Origin: Mucilaginibacter endophyticus
GTDB taxonomy: Bacteria > Bacteroidota > Bacteroidia > Sphingobacteriales > Sphingobacteriaceae
Direction of reading: 5' to 3'
NCBI RefSeq assembly: GCF_003351025.1
Contig: NZ_QPCG01000004.1
Location: 664,244 to 728,243, forward strand
Length of the DNA stretch: 64,000 nt
Shown here: piece by piece, positions 16,338 through 24,764 of the stretch
How positions within the stretch are numbered: position 1 is the stretch's first letter
How the letters are laid out: every line of letters starts with the position of its first letter
Translations under genes and position numbers: made by a program
Notes under the pieces: model-generated
Databases searched by the model: none
The model's input: only the letters and a program-made list of their open reading frames with translations
What the model was told of the DNA's origin: nothing

Positions 16338-16727
16338 TCAAATACGGAAGATACAGTTGCGGATAAATGAAGCAATGCCCTTCACTGGAGGATCTGGCGG
16401 GCCGCGGTCATAAAATTTGTCTGAAGAAGAAGCAGGCAATGCCGGAAACAAGCTATCAAACGACCAGCTTGGCAATTCAAACCCAAACATTTTCGCCAAA
16501 AATGAAGTGCTTTCACCCTGGTGGGCATCTTTCACTTTTACTTCAACCTGCTTGTCTTTACAGCATTTCATTTTGCCGCCCTGCTTGTCCATTTTACAAT
16601 TAACAGCCGGGGCATCAATTTTTACCGATGCTACATAATCGCCGCAGATATGGAAATTAAGAGCAAAGCCCAACACTGTAACTGTGTACAGCATAGTGAG
16701 TAATATTGCTCCTGATCTTTTTACCAT
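16338..16727 (-). CDS. HYC_CC_PP family protein
   Basis: A 129-aa exported or membrane-anchored protein (hydrophobic start, residues 5-25). It has the landmarks that name this Bacteroidota family: an HxC-type element (NFHICG), a CC pair (KMKCCKDKQ) and a PP element (RGPPDPPVKG). The role is not established; the Cys/His spacing and the neighbouring HMA gene point to metal binding. A TAnnTTTG box ends only 4 nt before the ATG, so the message may be nearly leaderless. First gene of the minus-strand set to 13529. Confidence 0.75.
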   Translation of the reverse strand: MVKRSGAILLTMLYTVTVLGFALNFHICGDYVASVKIDAPAVNCKMDKQGGKMKCCKDKQVEVKVKDAHQGESTSFLAKMFGFELPSWSFDSLFPALPASSSDKFYDRGPPDPPVKGIASFIRNCIFRI

Positions 16728-16731
16728 ATCG

Positions 16732-16763
16732 CAAAAATAAGTGATTAACTTGTTGATTACAAA
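16732..16763 (-). promoter_or_regulatory. promoter of the metal-type gene set
   Basis: Minus strand TTTG (16763-16760), 20-nt spacer, TATTTTTG (16739-16732). The -7 box ends 4 nt before the first ATG (16727), closer than for feoA (18 nt) or gcvH (20 nt), which implies a very short or absent leader. Confidence 0.6.
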
Positions 16764-16828
16764 ATGTTTTTATCAGTTTGGGTAACAGATAGTTTAACAA
16801 ATGTGCAAATAGTGATTTTTGCATATAC

Positions 16829-16858
16829 AAAAAAGCCCCGGCCTTGCGCCGGGGACTT
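16829..16858 (-). terminator. rho-independent terminator of the OmpA-like gene
   Basis: CCCCGGC (16836-16842), loop CTTGC, GCCGGGG (16848-16854). Read on the minus strand the stem is followed by a run of T (complement of A16829-16834). It lies 39 nt after the OmpA-like gene stop. Confidence 0.85.
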
Positions 16859-16897
16859 CCTCATTAAACTATTAACTGATCTTATTATCTTCTTTAA

Positions 16898-17575
16898 TTA
16901 TTGAGCCTGCTTAGCCTGCTCCTTCATTTTATCATTAGCTGTAATGGTTATTTCAACCCTGCGGTTTTTTGTACGGCCATCCGCAGTAGTATTATCAGCA
17001 ATTGGCTCGCTTGAGCCCTTTCCGGTAACTGTCATGCGTGATAAAGCCACATTTCCCGCAGCTAAATATGATTTTACAGCATCGGCCCTTTTTACCGAAA
17101 GCGTTTGGTTGAAACTATCGGGGCCGGTATTATCGGTATGTCCGATGATGCTAATATTAGTTTCCGGATTTTTTTGCAATGAAGCTGCAAGGTTTTGCAG
17201 GTTTGTTTGCGCATCAGGTTTCAAATCTGATTTATTGGTATCAAACAAAATACCCGAATCAAATTTCACCAAAATACCTTCGCCTTCCCGGGTTACCGTT
17301 GCGCCAGGTACCGTTTGTTTAATTTCGGCAGCCTGCCTGTCCATATTACGGCCAATAAAAGCGCCCGCGGTACCACCAACAGCACCACCAATGATAGCGC
17401 CCAAAGCAGTATTACCTGCGGCTTTACCAATAAATGCACCTACTGTACCTCCGGCACCTGCGCCAATGGCAGCTCCTTTTTGTGTTTTTGTAAGTGAATT
17501 ACATCCTGAGCCTAATATGCCTGCTGTTGCTAATGCTATGCCAAGGGTGGCTACTTTTAATTTAAGCGTTCTCAT
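16898..17575 (-). CDS. OmpA family lipoprotein with glycine zipper
   Basis: A 225-aa lipoprotein (lipobox LGSGC, Cys25). Residues about 33-80 form glycine-zipper segments (GAAIGAGAGGTVGAFIG and GAIIGGAVGGTAGAFIG). Residues about 105-210 are an OmpA/Pal peptidoglycan-binding domain with FDSGILFDTNKSDL, IIGHTDNTG and the end motif KNRRVEITI. It probably anchors the outer membrane to the wall; expression of this type is often stress related (general knowledge). I use the Met of MRTLKLKVA as start because the lipoprotein signal begins there; an upstream Met would add 35 residues of unlikely leader. Confidence 0.9.
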   Translation of the reverse strand: MRTLKLKVATLGIALATAGILGSGCNSLTKTQKGAAIGAGAGGTVGAFIGKAAGNTALGAIIGGAVGGTAGAFIGRNMDRQAAEIKQTVPGATVTREGEGILVKFDSGILFDTNKSDLKPDAQTNLQNLAASLQKNPETNISIIGHTDNTGPDSFNQTLSVKRADAVKSYLAAGNVALSRMTVTGKGSSEPIADNTTADGRTKNRRVEITITANDKMKEQAKQAQ

Positions 17576-17830
17576 TGTACTTGTATAATTATGTATACTG
17601 TGCATTTTACAAAGCAGATGCCAAAAAAGGGCGATGGCAGTTTTAATAAGCACATTCTTTAAAAGAATGTACCTTCTCAATCAGAGCAACATTTTTTTAA
17701 TGATTAGTAAAGTTAATTTCAACGGAGTAAAGAATGCTGAATTGAGGATTTTTTAGCTACTGCCCGATTTTTAGTACAAAGCGGTAGTAAAATTTTTGAT
17801 ACAGTACAATTTGGCAGCTTATTTCACACC

Positions 17831-19165
17831 TCAGCTTACCACTATCAGTGTAGCCGGGAATATCAATTTAAAGGTGCTGCCCTTATCTTTTTCAGACGTT
17901 ACATCAATTTCGATATCATGAAAAGCTGCGATTGATTTTACAATGGGCAGTCCCAGTCCAAAACTATCCTGCTGCAGCGATTGCCTGAATTTTTTGAAGC
18001 GGTTAAAGATCAGTGGGATCGCGTCTTCATCAATGCCTATCCCGGTATCGGTTATGCTGATCATGTATTTATGATTCACTACTACGCCGGTTACCCTGAT
18101 ACTGCCACCCTCATTATTATATTTAATGGCGTTGTTAATAAGATTGAAGAACAGGTTAAAGAGTAAAAACTTATTGATATTGACAAAATGCCAGTTTTCG
18201 GGCATCGACATTTCGTACTCTATATTTTTATCCTGCAAACGGATCGAAATTTCGTCATAAACCTCCTGCAATAGTTCGGATACCGAAACCCTGTCTTCCT
18301 TCAAAAACTGTTCGTTTTCTATCTGGGAAATGAGCAATAATGTTTTGGTGATGCTTTTTAGCCGGTTCAGGATTTTTTGCATTTCCAGCAACCTGACCTT
18401 AAGCTCATCATTAATATCCTCCTCCTCAAACATATTCTCAATTTTTGACTGGAGGATCGAGATCGGCGTCATGAGCTCATGAGAAGCGTTGGAGATAAAT
18501 TCGCGCTCTTTATGAAACTTATCGGCAATGGTTTCAATCATGTTGTGGATACTGATATCCAGGTGCTGAAAATCTGACGTAGTGGTGCGAACCTGCCGGT
18601 AGGTATGAAAGTTAGGGAACTTTTGACCTACAAGCTTGGTTTTGATAATAAGCCTTAACGGTTTAAGTACATAGGTTGAATATACCTGGTCGGCCAGTAC
18701 GGTAAGCAGGATCATCCCCAGCAACACCTGGAAGGCGATATTTTGCAGGGGCACACTTGTTTCGTCCAGGGTATCCACGCTTTTGCCTATCTCCAGAAGG
18801 TAATTTTTGTTTTTAACTTTAAAGGTGTGGCTTAGTATGCGATACTCTAAGGTATCACCCTCACTAAAAAGGCGCTTGCCCCTTTTTATGGTATCCAGGA
18901 AATAGTCCGGATCAACTTCATCCAAACTGATGTACTCGTCCTTAAGCGGCAGGTAACTGCCATAGGCTTCTCCATTTTCGATATAGGTTTCAATGCCTTT
19001 GCTTTTTACAATTTGCAGCAGCTTGTTTTTTTGTTTGATGAGTTTGCTGTCAACGTAATTGCGACTGATGTTTTTGATCAATACAGGAACAAGCAATACA
19101 AACAGTATCACGATAACCAGCTTGGAGATGGCGTTAAAAAGGGTAAGTTTTGTTCCTAATTTCAA
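17831..19165 (-). CDS. sensor histidine kinase (HisKA/HATPase)
   Basis: Membrane sensor of a two-component system, 444 aa. TM1 is about residues 13-32, a periplasmic sensor domain of about 110 aa follows, TM2 is about 143-163. The phosphoacceptor is His229 in FISNASHELMTPIS, and the ATP-binding domain has NLINNAIKYN, DTGIGID and FGLGLPIVKS. It starts 4 nt after the regulator gene stop. The input domain has no known family. It is probably expressed with the barrel and basic protein upstream (19863-21099). Confidence 0.92.
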   Translation of the reverse strand: MKLGTKLTLFNAISKLVIVILFVLLVPVLIKNISRNYVDSKLIKQKNKLLQIVKSKGIETYIENGEAYGSYLPLKDEYISLDEVDPDYFLDTIKRGKRLFSEGDTLEYRILSHTFKVKNKNYLLEIGKSVDTLDETSVPLQNIAFQVLLGMILLTVLADQVYSTYVLKPLRLIIKTKLVGQKFPNFHTYRQVRTTTSDFQHLDISIHNMIETIADKFHKEREFISNASHELMTPISILQSKIENMFEEEDINDELKVRLLEMQKILNRLKSITKTLLLISQIENEQFLKEDRVSVSELLQEVYDEISIRLQDKNIEYEMSMPENWHFVNINKFLLFNLFFNLINNAIKYNNEGGSIRVTGVVVNHKYMISITDTGIGIDEDAIPLIFNRFKKFRQSLQQDSFGLGLPIVKSIAAFHDIEIDVTSEKDKGSTFKLIFPATLIVVS

Positions 19166-19169
19166 ATAC

Positions 19170-19853
19170 TCAGGCGTTGATCTTTATTTTATAGCCCAAA
19201 CCTCGTACCGTTTCCAGCCAATCGGGCGGGGCGTAAGCATTTAATTTTTTGCGGATGTTTTTTATATGCGCGTCGATGTAATTGCTGTCGTAGTCGTTAT
19301 TCACCACGCTGCCCCAGATATGTTCGCTAAGCTGCATACGGGTAAGCGTACGGTTTTTATGTAAAATGAGATAGGCTATCAGGTCGAACTCCTTTTTGGT
19401 GATGGTATTAACAACGCTGTTGTAGTAAGATATAGTACGTGCAGTAAGGTCAATCAGGAAACCACCCAGCTCAACAATGTTGTTTTTTACCCCGAATTTA
19501 CGCCTGATGATGGCCTGCATGCGGCTTTGTAGTTCAAGCAGCGAGAAGGGCTTAGGCAGATAATCGTCGGCACCAAGGTCAAGGCCTTTAATGCGGTCGT
19601 TGATTTCGGCACGGGCAGTTAATATGATACAGGCGGCTTCCGAGTTGGTTTTTTTTGATTCGCGGAGCAGGTCAAGACCATCATAATCGGGCAAGCCGAG
19701 GTCGATCAATATAAAATCATACAGGTTGGTAGCGATCTTTTCGGATGCCGAAGTGCCATCAAAACAAACCTCGCAGATGTAGTTATAATTTGAAAGAAAG
19801 ATCTTCAGTTCGTGGGCAAGTGCTTCTTCGTCTTCTATTACTAAAACATTCAT
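19170..19853 (-). CDS. OmpR/PhoB-type response regulator
   Basis: A 227-aa DNA-binding regulator. The receiver domain has the acidic pocket (VLVIEDEE), the phosphorylation site Asp51 in FILIDLGLPD, and Lys in YLPKPFS. The C-terminal winged helix includes LTRMQLSEHIW and a final ETVRGLGYKIKI. It is the partner of the kinase at 17831 and follows the barrel gene by 9 nt. Target genes are not visible, but the co-transcribed envelope genes are likely candidates. Confidence 0.94.
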   Translation of the reverse strand: MNVLVIEDEEALAHELKIFLSNYNYICEVCFDGTSASEKIATNLYDFILIDLGLPDYDGLDLLRESKKTNSEAACIILTARAEINDRIKGLDLGADDYLPKPFSLLELQSRMQAIIRRKFGVKNNIVELGGFLIDLTARTISYYNSVVNTITKKEFDLIAYLILHKNRTLTRMQLSEHIWGSVVNNDYDSNYIDAHIKNIRKKLNAYAPPDWLETVRGLGYKIKINA

Positions 19854-19862
19854 GAATTATGG

Positions 19863-20735
19863 CTAATAAAAAACGTAATAAAAAGTTAAGTTATAAAACG
19901 ATTCCCGGCGATTGAGCAATACCCCTTCTACGTTAACGGGGATAGAGTATTTATATGAAAATTCAAACGTGTAATGTGGCCGGTTATAAGCCACCGGGAT
20001 TTTGAAGCTATAATTAAGCATATTGAACCGGCGGTTACGACTGGCGTAACGCGGATCATACTCGATAGATATATTGGCCGCTTCGTCCCTGAAATGATGA
20101 TCGAGCGAATAACGCTGAACAAAGTTTTGTGTACCCAGGATAAAATTGAACGATGGATTAAATGACAGGAAATCCTGGTCGTCAAAAATGCTCCAGCTGC
20201 TTTCCCAGTATTTGGAGTTACTAACCGTCAGGAAAATATCGTTTGATTTACCGAAAAGGTAATCAACTACCGCGCTCGTTTTCAGGTATTTCCAATCGTA
20301 TGAGTTTTTGAAATTGATGTCGTTTGATGAGGCCGATTTAATAACCTGCGCGGCATCCCGGGCAAAAAAGAACCGGGTATAACTTGCCGATCCTGAAAAC
20401 GCCTTTGAAAATTTATAAAAATAGCCGCCGCCCACATCAACTTCATCAACAGGGGCATAGCCCAAAACCTTGAAAGCCGAACTATATAAAAATATGCCCG
20501 ATTTAGTATTATAGATCAAATCTGCTGTCACAAAAGGGTACTTCACAGGCCCGGTCCGGCCAAAAAACAGCACATCGCTGCCATAACTTACCCCGGCCGA
20601 AACAGAGCGTTTGCGGATAATGGTATCTGAGTCGGCTACTAAAGAATGCTTACCGGCAAAAAGGTGCAAATCAGCATCCGCGGCAAATACGGAACTGCTT
20701 GCAGCTATAAATAAAAGTAAGCAAAGGTATTTCAT
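19863..20735 (-). CDS. putative outer-membrane beta-barrel protein
   Basis: A 290-aa protein starting MKYLCLLLFIAASSSVFA (signal peptide). The body is made of alternating strands rich in Tyr/Phe and ends NLTFYYVFY, a strong barrel-type C-terminus. The start at 20735 is preferred because an upstream in-frame Met (20861) would put 42 non-signal residues in front and overlap the basic-protein gene. It lies between a small basic exported protein (25 nt upstream) and the response regulator (9 nt downstream). Family not recognised. Confidence 0.7.
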   Translation of the reverse strand: MKYLCLLLFIAASSSVFAADADLHLFAGKHSLVADSDTIIRKRSVSAGVSYGSDVLFFGRTGPVKYPFVTADLIYNTKSGIFLYSSAFKVLGYAPVDEVDVGGGYFYKFSKAFSGSASYTRFFFARDAAQVIKSASSNDINFKNSYDWKYLKTSAVVDYLFGKSNDIFLTVSNSKYWESSWSIFDDQDFLSFNPSFNFILGTQNFVQRYSLDHHFRDEAANISIEYDPRYASRNRRFNMLNYSFKIPVAYNRPHYTFEFSYKYSIPVNVEGVLLNRRESFYNLTFYYVFY

Positions 20736-20760
20736 CAATATATTTAACTGTTTAACCTGT

Positions 20761-21099
20761 TTAATTACCATTCCTTCTCGGTATTTCGGGCGGTCGCTCC
20801 ATGCCTTCGGGCCGGCGCTGCCTTTTTGGTTTGGGTTTAGGCGGTACTGCGTCGTCATCAACGGTTGCCGGCTTAACCTGCCGCTTTGCTTTGGCTATCT
20901 CTTTGATTTTTTTCTTTTCTTCCTCTTGTTGCTTTTTTGTTTTGGTTGTATCGGTCTTTAATAGGGTATACGACAACGTTACCAGCTTTTTGTTACCGGT
21001 ATAGGCATGCACATCAATGTTTTTTGTAAGAGCATTGGCAGATGATATACGTGTTGCAAATATCAAAAACAGGACAATATACGCAAACCACTTTATCAT
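20761..21099 (-). CDS. small exported basic protein, Lys/Pro/Arg-rich
   Basis: A 112-aa protein with a signal peptide or N-terminal anchor (MIKWFAYIVLFLIFATRISS). After a short structured-looking part comes a charged helix (KKQQEEEKKKIKEIAKAKRQ) and a proline/arginine tail (PPKPKPKRQRRPEG, PPEIPRRNGN). No family recognised. Such tails may bind anionic envelope polymers or DNA. It heads the run barrel-regulator-kinase on the minus strand. The open frame is supported by the signal sequence and gene spacing, not by homology. Confidence 0.6.
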   Translation of the reverse strand: MIKWFAYIVLFLIFATRISSANALTKNIDVHAYTGNKKLVTLSYTLLKTDTTKTKKQQEEEKKKIKEIAKAKRQVKPATVDDDAVPPKPKPKRQRRPEGMERPPEIPRRNGN

Positions 21100-21284
21100 T
21101 GAGGAGAGGAAAAGGTAAAAATAAGGCTCAAATAACGGTCAAATTAAATGTTTACACCAAAATGAGAAAGGTACAATAATAACAATTCAATTGCAGGGGC
21201 ACTTGTAAAAATGCCGATGCAATTGAATAATACGGTTCACAAATTATGATGAAAGGTTTATGAATTAACTTTAATTGCTGAAAA

Positions 21285-22223
21285 TTAAAGAACTATATCT
21301 TTTGACGGATAAACCCTGTTTTGATCATCAATAATAACACAGGCAACCTGGTTAAGCTGATTGATCATGTACAGGCCCGCGTTAACACCAATGGAGAGTA
21401 TTGGAGTTGCCAAAGCGTCAGCAAATTCGGCAGTAGGGCTTAAAATGCTTACGCTGGTAATGCCGCTAACCGGAAAACCTTTTTTGGGGTTAAATACGCT
21501 GGTGAATTTTTTTGTGCTGATGCTTGCATATTTTTCGGCATTAACCGAGGTGGCAAAAGCAAGATTGCTGATCTCCAGATCGGCAAATGGCTGGTTTTGT
21601 TGAGTGCTATCAGCATCGGCAACAGTCCATGGCTGCAGGTTGGGCTGTAAGCCCCATGCAAGCAGGTCGCCGCCAAAGTTAATTACGCCGCTGCTTACGC
21701 CATTCATTTGCAATACATATTTGGCCCTGTCGGCGGCGTATCCTTTACCGTTGGCGCCAAAACCTATACGCATTCCTTTTTCTTTCAGAAATACGGTTTG
21801 ATTTACAGCATCAAGCGCTATGTTTTTGTAGCTGGCAAGGGCCAGTGTACGTTTAGCTGTTTTTACCGAAGCTGATTCTGCAGCGTCGTCGTTAACCGAG
21901 TTATCAGCCAGGTAGGTGATATCAAAAGCGCCGTAAGTAAGTTCTGATATTTGTAATGCCCGGTCAATAAGCCTGAAGGTTTCGCCGTCGGCTTTAACCG
22001 GGGCAATACCTGCATTACGGTTTATCTGGTTGATGCTGCTGTCATCGCTAAAAGCCGAAAGCAGTTTTTCAACCCTGTTAATCTCATCAATGGCAATGTC
22101 TATTTGCTCATCGGCCAGTAATGGGTTGTTACCCACCACACTAATCTCAAATTTATCGCCCATTAAACGTACTTCACGCTTGTAGACTGTTAAATTATCG
22201 GTTAAAGTTTTTATAGCCAGCAT
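21285..22223 (-). CDS. apbE: ApbE: FAD:protein FMN transferase
   Basis: ApbE attaches FMN through a phosphoester to Thr in target proteins such as NqrB/C or periplasmic flavoproteins. The 312 aa contain MGDKFEISVV near the start, the substrate/metal region FGGDLLAWG preceded by GFGANGKGYAADRAK (Gly-rich FAD part), and SVSILSPTAEFADALATPILSIG at the end. I see no lipobox or clear signal peptide in MLAIKTLTDNLTVYKR, so it may act in the cytosol or start elsewhere. No protein in this window shows an evident ApbE target motif (DxxSGAT type). It lies 185 bp upstream of the basic-protein gene. Confidence 0.88.
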   Translation of the reverse strand: MLAIKTLTDNLTVYKREVRLMGDKFEISVVGNNPLLADEQIDIAIDEINRVEKLLSAFSDDSSINQINRNAGIAPVKADGETFRLIDRALQISELTYGAFDITYLADNSVNDDAAESASVKTAKRTLALASYKNIALDAVNQTVFLKEKGMRIGFGANGKGYAADRAKYVLQMNGVSSGVINFGGDLLAWGLQPNLQPWTVADADSTQQNQPFADLEISNLAFATSVNAEKYASISTKKFTSVFNPKKGFPVSGITSVSILSPTAEFADALATPILSIGVNAGLYMINQLNQVACVIIDDQNRVYPSKDIVL

Positions 22224-22526
22224 AAAATTAGTTTTAAGTATCTAAAAATGAACACACAATGTATTGTAATTACCTTACGCAGAGTAAATCAATTACGCTA
22301 CATCACTCCTTTACAAAAACTAAAGTAGCGGCGCTTTATGAAATTGAGATGAAAAAGCCTTTTTGATTAACGTAATTGACTGATTTTTACATTTTTTAAC
22401 ACTTTGATGATAAAAAAGATAGAAGTGCACAGCAGCTTCGGCGGGAGGGTGGTGACTCGTAATTATAAAACTGCGGAGGGAATATCTTTGAGGCTACTGA
22501 AGTATCTCCTCTGAATTACAAGAAAA
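22224..22526. other. gene-free stretch upstream of apbE
   Basis: About 300 bp between the apbE start and the terminator of the hexosaminidase gene. No open frame with protein character, no RNA gene and no clear TAnnTTTG box was found; it presumably holds the apbE promoter. Confidence 0.5.
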
Positions 22527-22528
22527 TA

Positions 22529-22562
22529 AAAAGCCCTCCGAAATTTAATCCGGAGGGCTTTT
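22529..22562 (-). terminator. rho-independent terminator of the GH20 gene
   Basis: AAAAGCCCTCCG (22529-22540) pairs exactly with CGGAGGGCTTTT (22551-22562) around a 10-nt loop. It lies just after the hexosaminidase stop (22580), and the T-run on the minus strand fits termination of that gene. Confidence 0.88.
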
Positions 22563-22579
22563 GTTAACTAATAATTATC

Positions 22580-24487
22580 TTATTTCTTGATCCTGCTTTT
22601 AAGCTCGGCCAGCGGCATGGTAACCATACGGCCTACCGGCTTTTTACCGCGATAGGTGATCACTCTTAACGTAGTAGCATCTTTAGGGGCATCTATTGGC
22701 GCTGTATACTTAGGGTAAAACCTGTCGGGGAACGAGTTATCAAAGCTGTAATAGGTGTCCAGTCCGTTTACTTCATTAGTCAGGGTGATTTTTAGGGTGC
22801 TGTCCGCGTTTAACGTAGCATCAAATGCCGGATCGTATACACTTGGCGCTATCTTAGTCTCGGCTTCGTCAAAGCGGGGGAAGTGTTTCTCTACCCTACT
22901 GAAAAATCCGTCCCAGTTTTTAGTGCCTTTTGGCGACCATACATCCTCAGCAATGGCCATACCGCGTGGCCAGGTCATATATTCGGCCTGGCGAATGTTA
23001 TATACCTGTTCTGTCCACAGGTTAGCCTGGCCCCCTTTGATCAGGCGCGCATCAACGCTGTCAGGAACCGGCTCCCATGAATAAGTTTTGTTTAAACGGA
23101 GGGAAGCATAAATTTTAGTTTCATTCACACGGTCGCTCTGCATGTAATCAAGATAAGCGAATGTTGTAGGGCTCATGACAACCTCGTGACCAGCTTTGGC
23201 CGCGGTAATACCACCCTGGATACCGCGCCAGCTCATTACCGCCGCGTTAGGCCCCAAGCCGCCTTCAATGATCTCATCCCAACCCATAAATTTTTTGCCT
23301 TTTGATTCAACAATTTTTTCCAATCGTTTTTCGAAATAAGCCTGTACTTCGCTCATGGTTTTCAGGTTTTCTTTAGCCATTAGCCCCTTTATGGCATCGC
23401 TTTGCTCCCAGAAATTCTTAGCGCACTCATCGCCGCCTAAATGGATATAGCCAAATGGGAAAAGTTGAGCAACTTCGGTAATTACTTTATCCATGAAGGT
23501 ATAAACAGCTTCGTTGGCCGGGCAAAGGGTATTATCAACAATAGCGCGGTTATGCGGCCCGCTCCAGTCCATGAAAGGCTCGCCAGAGTTTACAACATAT
23601 TTATCGGCTCCCGGTGTGCATGAAAGCTCGGGATAAGCTACCACGGCGGCAAGGCTATGACCCGGCACATCAATCTCGGGCAGGATGTTTACAAACCTGT
23701 CTTTGGCGTATTGTACCAGTTCTTTGATATCTTCCTGGGTATAAAAACCACCGTAAGTGCGTGGCTCATCAGCGGTTGGTGGCGTAAACGTACCAAACTG
23801 ACCTACCTTTTTAACATTGTGCGATCCTACTTCGGTTAACCTCGGCAAGCTTTTGATTTCCACACGCCAGCCTTCATCATCGGTTAAGTGTAAATGCAGC
23901 AGGTTAAATTTGTATTTAACCATAGCGTCGATATATTGCTTAACCTCGGCTTTGGTAAAAAAGTGGCGTGATACGTCAAACATTAAACCTCTCCATCCAA
24001 ATCTTGGGTAATCGGTAATTTCAACCGCAGGAGCTGTCCATTTTATGCCTTTGGCTACTTCCTGTCCTTCAACTTCTTTAGGCAGCAACTGGAAAAATGT
24101 TTGTACACCATAAAATAAGCCAGCAGCATCATTAGCACGGATCACTACTTTTTTAGGGGTTACGGATAGTTTATAACCTTCAGTTTTGATCACTGTATCG
24201 GCGATTTTATTCAAAACCAGTCTGATAGTGGCTGTAGGCGCGGTACTTTTTACAGTAATAAGTGAACCTGTAGCAGTAGATAATTTGCGTTTAAGATAGG
24301 CGGTAACATTTGCCACCTCGGCAGATGAGCCGGCTTCAACAACTACGGTTTTGGGCAATACAAACTCGCCGGTTGTTTGAGTAACTTTTACCGGCTGCGG
24401 GATAAGCGCGAGGGCCGGTTTGGTTGTTTGGGCTACAGAGAGCAGGTGCGCCATACAGCCGCAAAGCAATAAGGATAATTTCTTCAT
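22580..24487 (-). CDS. GH20 beta-N-acetylhexosaminidase
   Basis: Exported hexosaminidase, 635 aa, with a signal peptide (MKKLSLLLCGCMAHLLSVAQ). An N-terminal GH20b domain (about 25-155) precedes the (beta/alpha)8 barrel (about 160-500). The catalytic pair Asp353-Glu354 is in HLGGDECAK, used in substrate-assisted cleavage of terminal GlcNAc/GalNAc. Other conserved parts are HLHLTDDEGWRVEI and EIDVPGHS. The C-terminal 90 residues form a chitobiase-type beta domain. It fits the neighbouring NagX-like and SusCD genes as part of amino-sugar glycan use. Confidence 0.95.
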   Translation of the reverse strand: MKKLSLLLCGCMAHLLSVAQTTKPALALIPQPVKVTQTTGEFVLPKTVVVEAGSSAEVANVTAYLKRKLSTATGSLITVKSTAPTATIRLVLNKIADTVIKTEGYKLSVTPKKVVIRANDAAGLFYGVQTFFQLLPKEVEGQEVAKGIKWTAPAVEITDYPRFGWRGLMFDVSRHFFTKAEVKQYIDAMVKYKFNLLHLHLTDDEGWRVEIKSLPRLTEVGSHNVKKVGQFGTFTPPTADEPRTYGGFYTQEDIKELVQYAKDRFVNILPEIDVPGHSLAAVVAYPELSCTPGADKYVVNSGEPFMDWSGPHNRAIVDNTLCPANEAVYTFMDKVITEVAQLFPFGYIHLGGDECAKNFWEQSDAIKGLMAKENLKTMSEVQAYFEKRLEKIVESKGKKFMGWDEIIEGGLGPNAAVMSWRGIQGGITAAKAGHEVVMSPTTFAYLDYMQSDRVNETKIYASLRLNKTYSWEPVPDSVDARLIKGGQANLWTEQVYNIRQAEYMTWPRGMAIAEDVWSPKGTKNWDGFFSRVEKHFPRFDEAETKIAPSVYDPAFDATLNADSTLKITLTNEVNGLDTYYSFDNSFPDRFYPKYTAPIDAPKDATTLRVITYRGKKPVGRMVTMPLAELKSRIKK

Positions 24488-24593
24488 AAAGAATTGTTAT
24501 TTAATTGGATGTACGCAAATTAAACTTTTTAAATAATATTAAGAAGTAATTTCTAAACCATGATTTTTATGATTTAAAGATGAGCAGGATATT

Positions 24594-24685
24594 GTCTGAA
24601 CCTGAATTTTAAGGGATTGTTGGAATTTTTTGAATTTGTAGGGCATTTGGGTAATTACTTAATTCTTTAAAATTCGGGTTCAGAC
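24594..24685. repeat. 92-bp inverted repeat (GTCTGAACCTGAATTTTAA type)
   Basis: Left arm GTCTGAACCTGAATTTTAAG (24594-24613) and right arm CTTTAAAATTCGGGTTCAGAC (ending 24685) differ at only about two positions. It lies upstream of the GH20 gene and downstream of the NagX-like gene. Confidence 0.75.
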
Positions 24686-24699
24686 AAAAACACCAGCAT

Positions 24700-24721
24700 G
24701 CGGCCGTGAGGACACGGCCGC
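24700..24721 (-). terminator. GC-rich hairpin after the NagX-like gene
   Basis: GCGGCCGTG, loop AGGA, CACGGCCGC: a perfect 9-bp stem. It is 44 nt after the stop of the acyltransferase gene. On the minus strand only a weak T-run (GGTGTTTTTG) follows, a few bases away. Confidence 0.55.
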
Positions 24722-24764
24722 CGGAGGATAAAAAAATCCGAAATCGAATATTCGAAATTCCGAA

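Noticed and set aside
16944..17588. Long open frame (214 aa) on the plus strand opposite the OmpA-like gene
   Set aside because: It is the mirror of a Gly/Ala/Thr-rich coding frame, has Pro/Ala/Val bias without domain character, and the minus-strand gene is clear.
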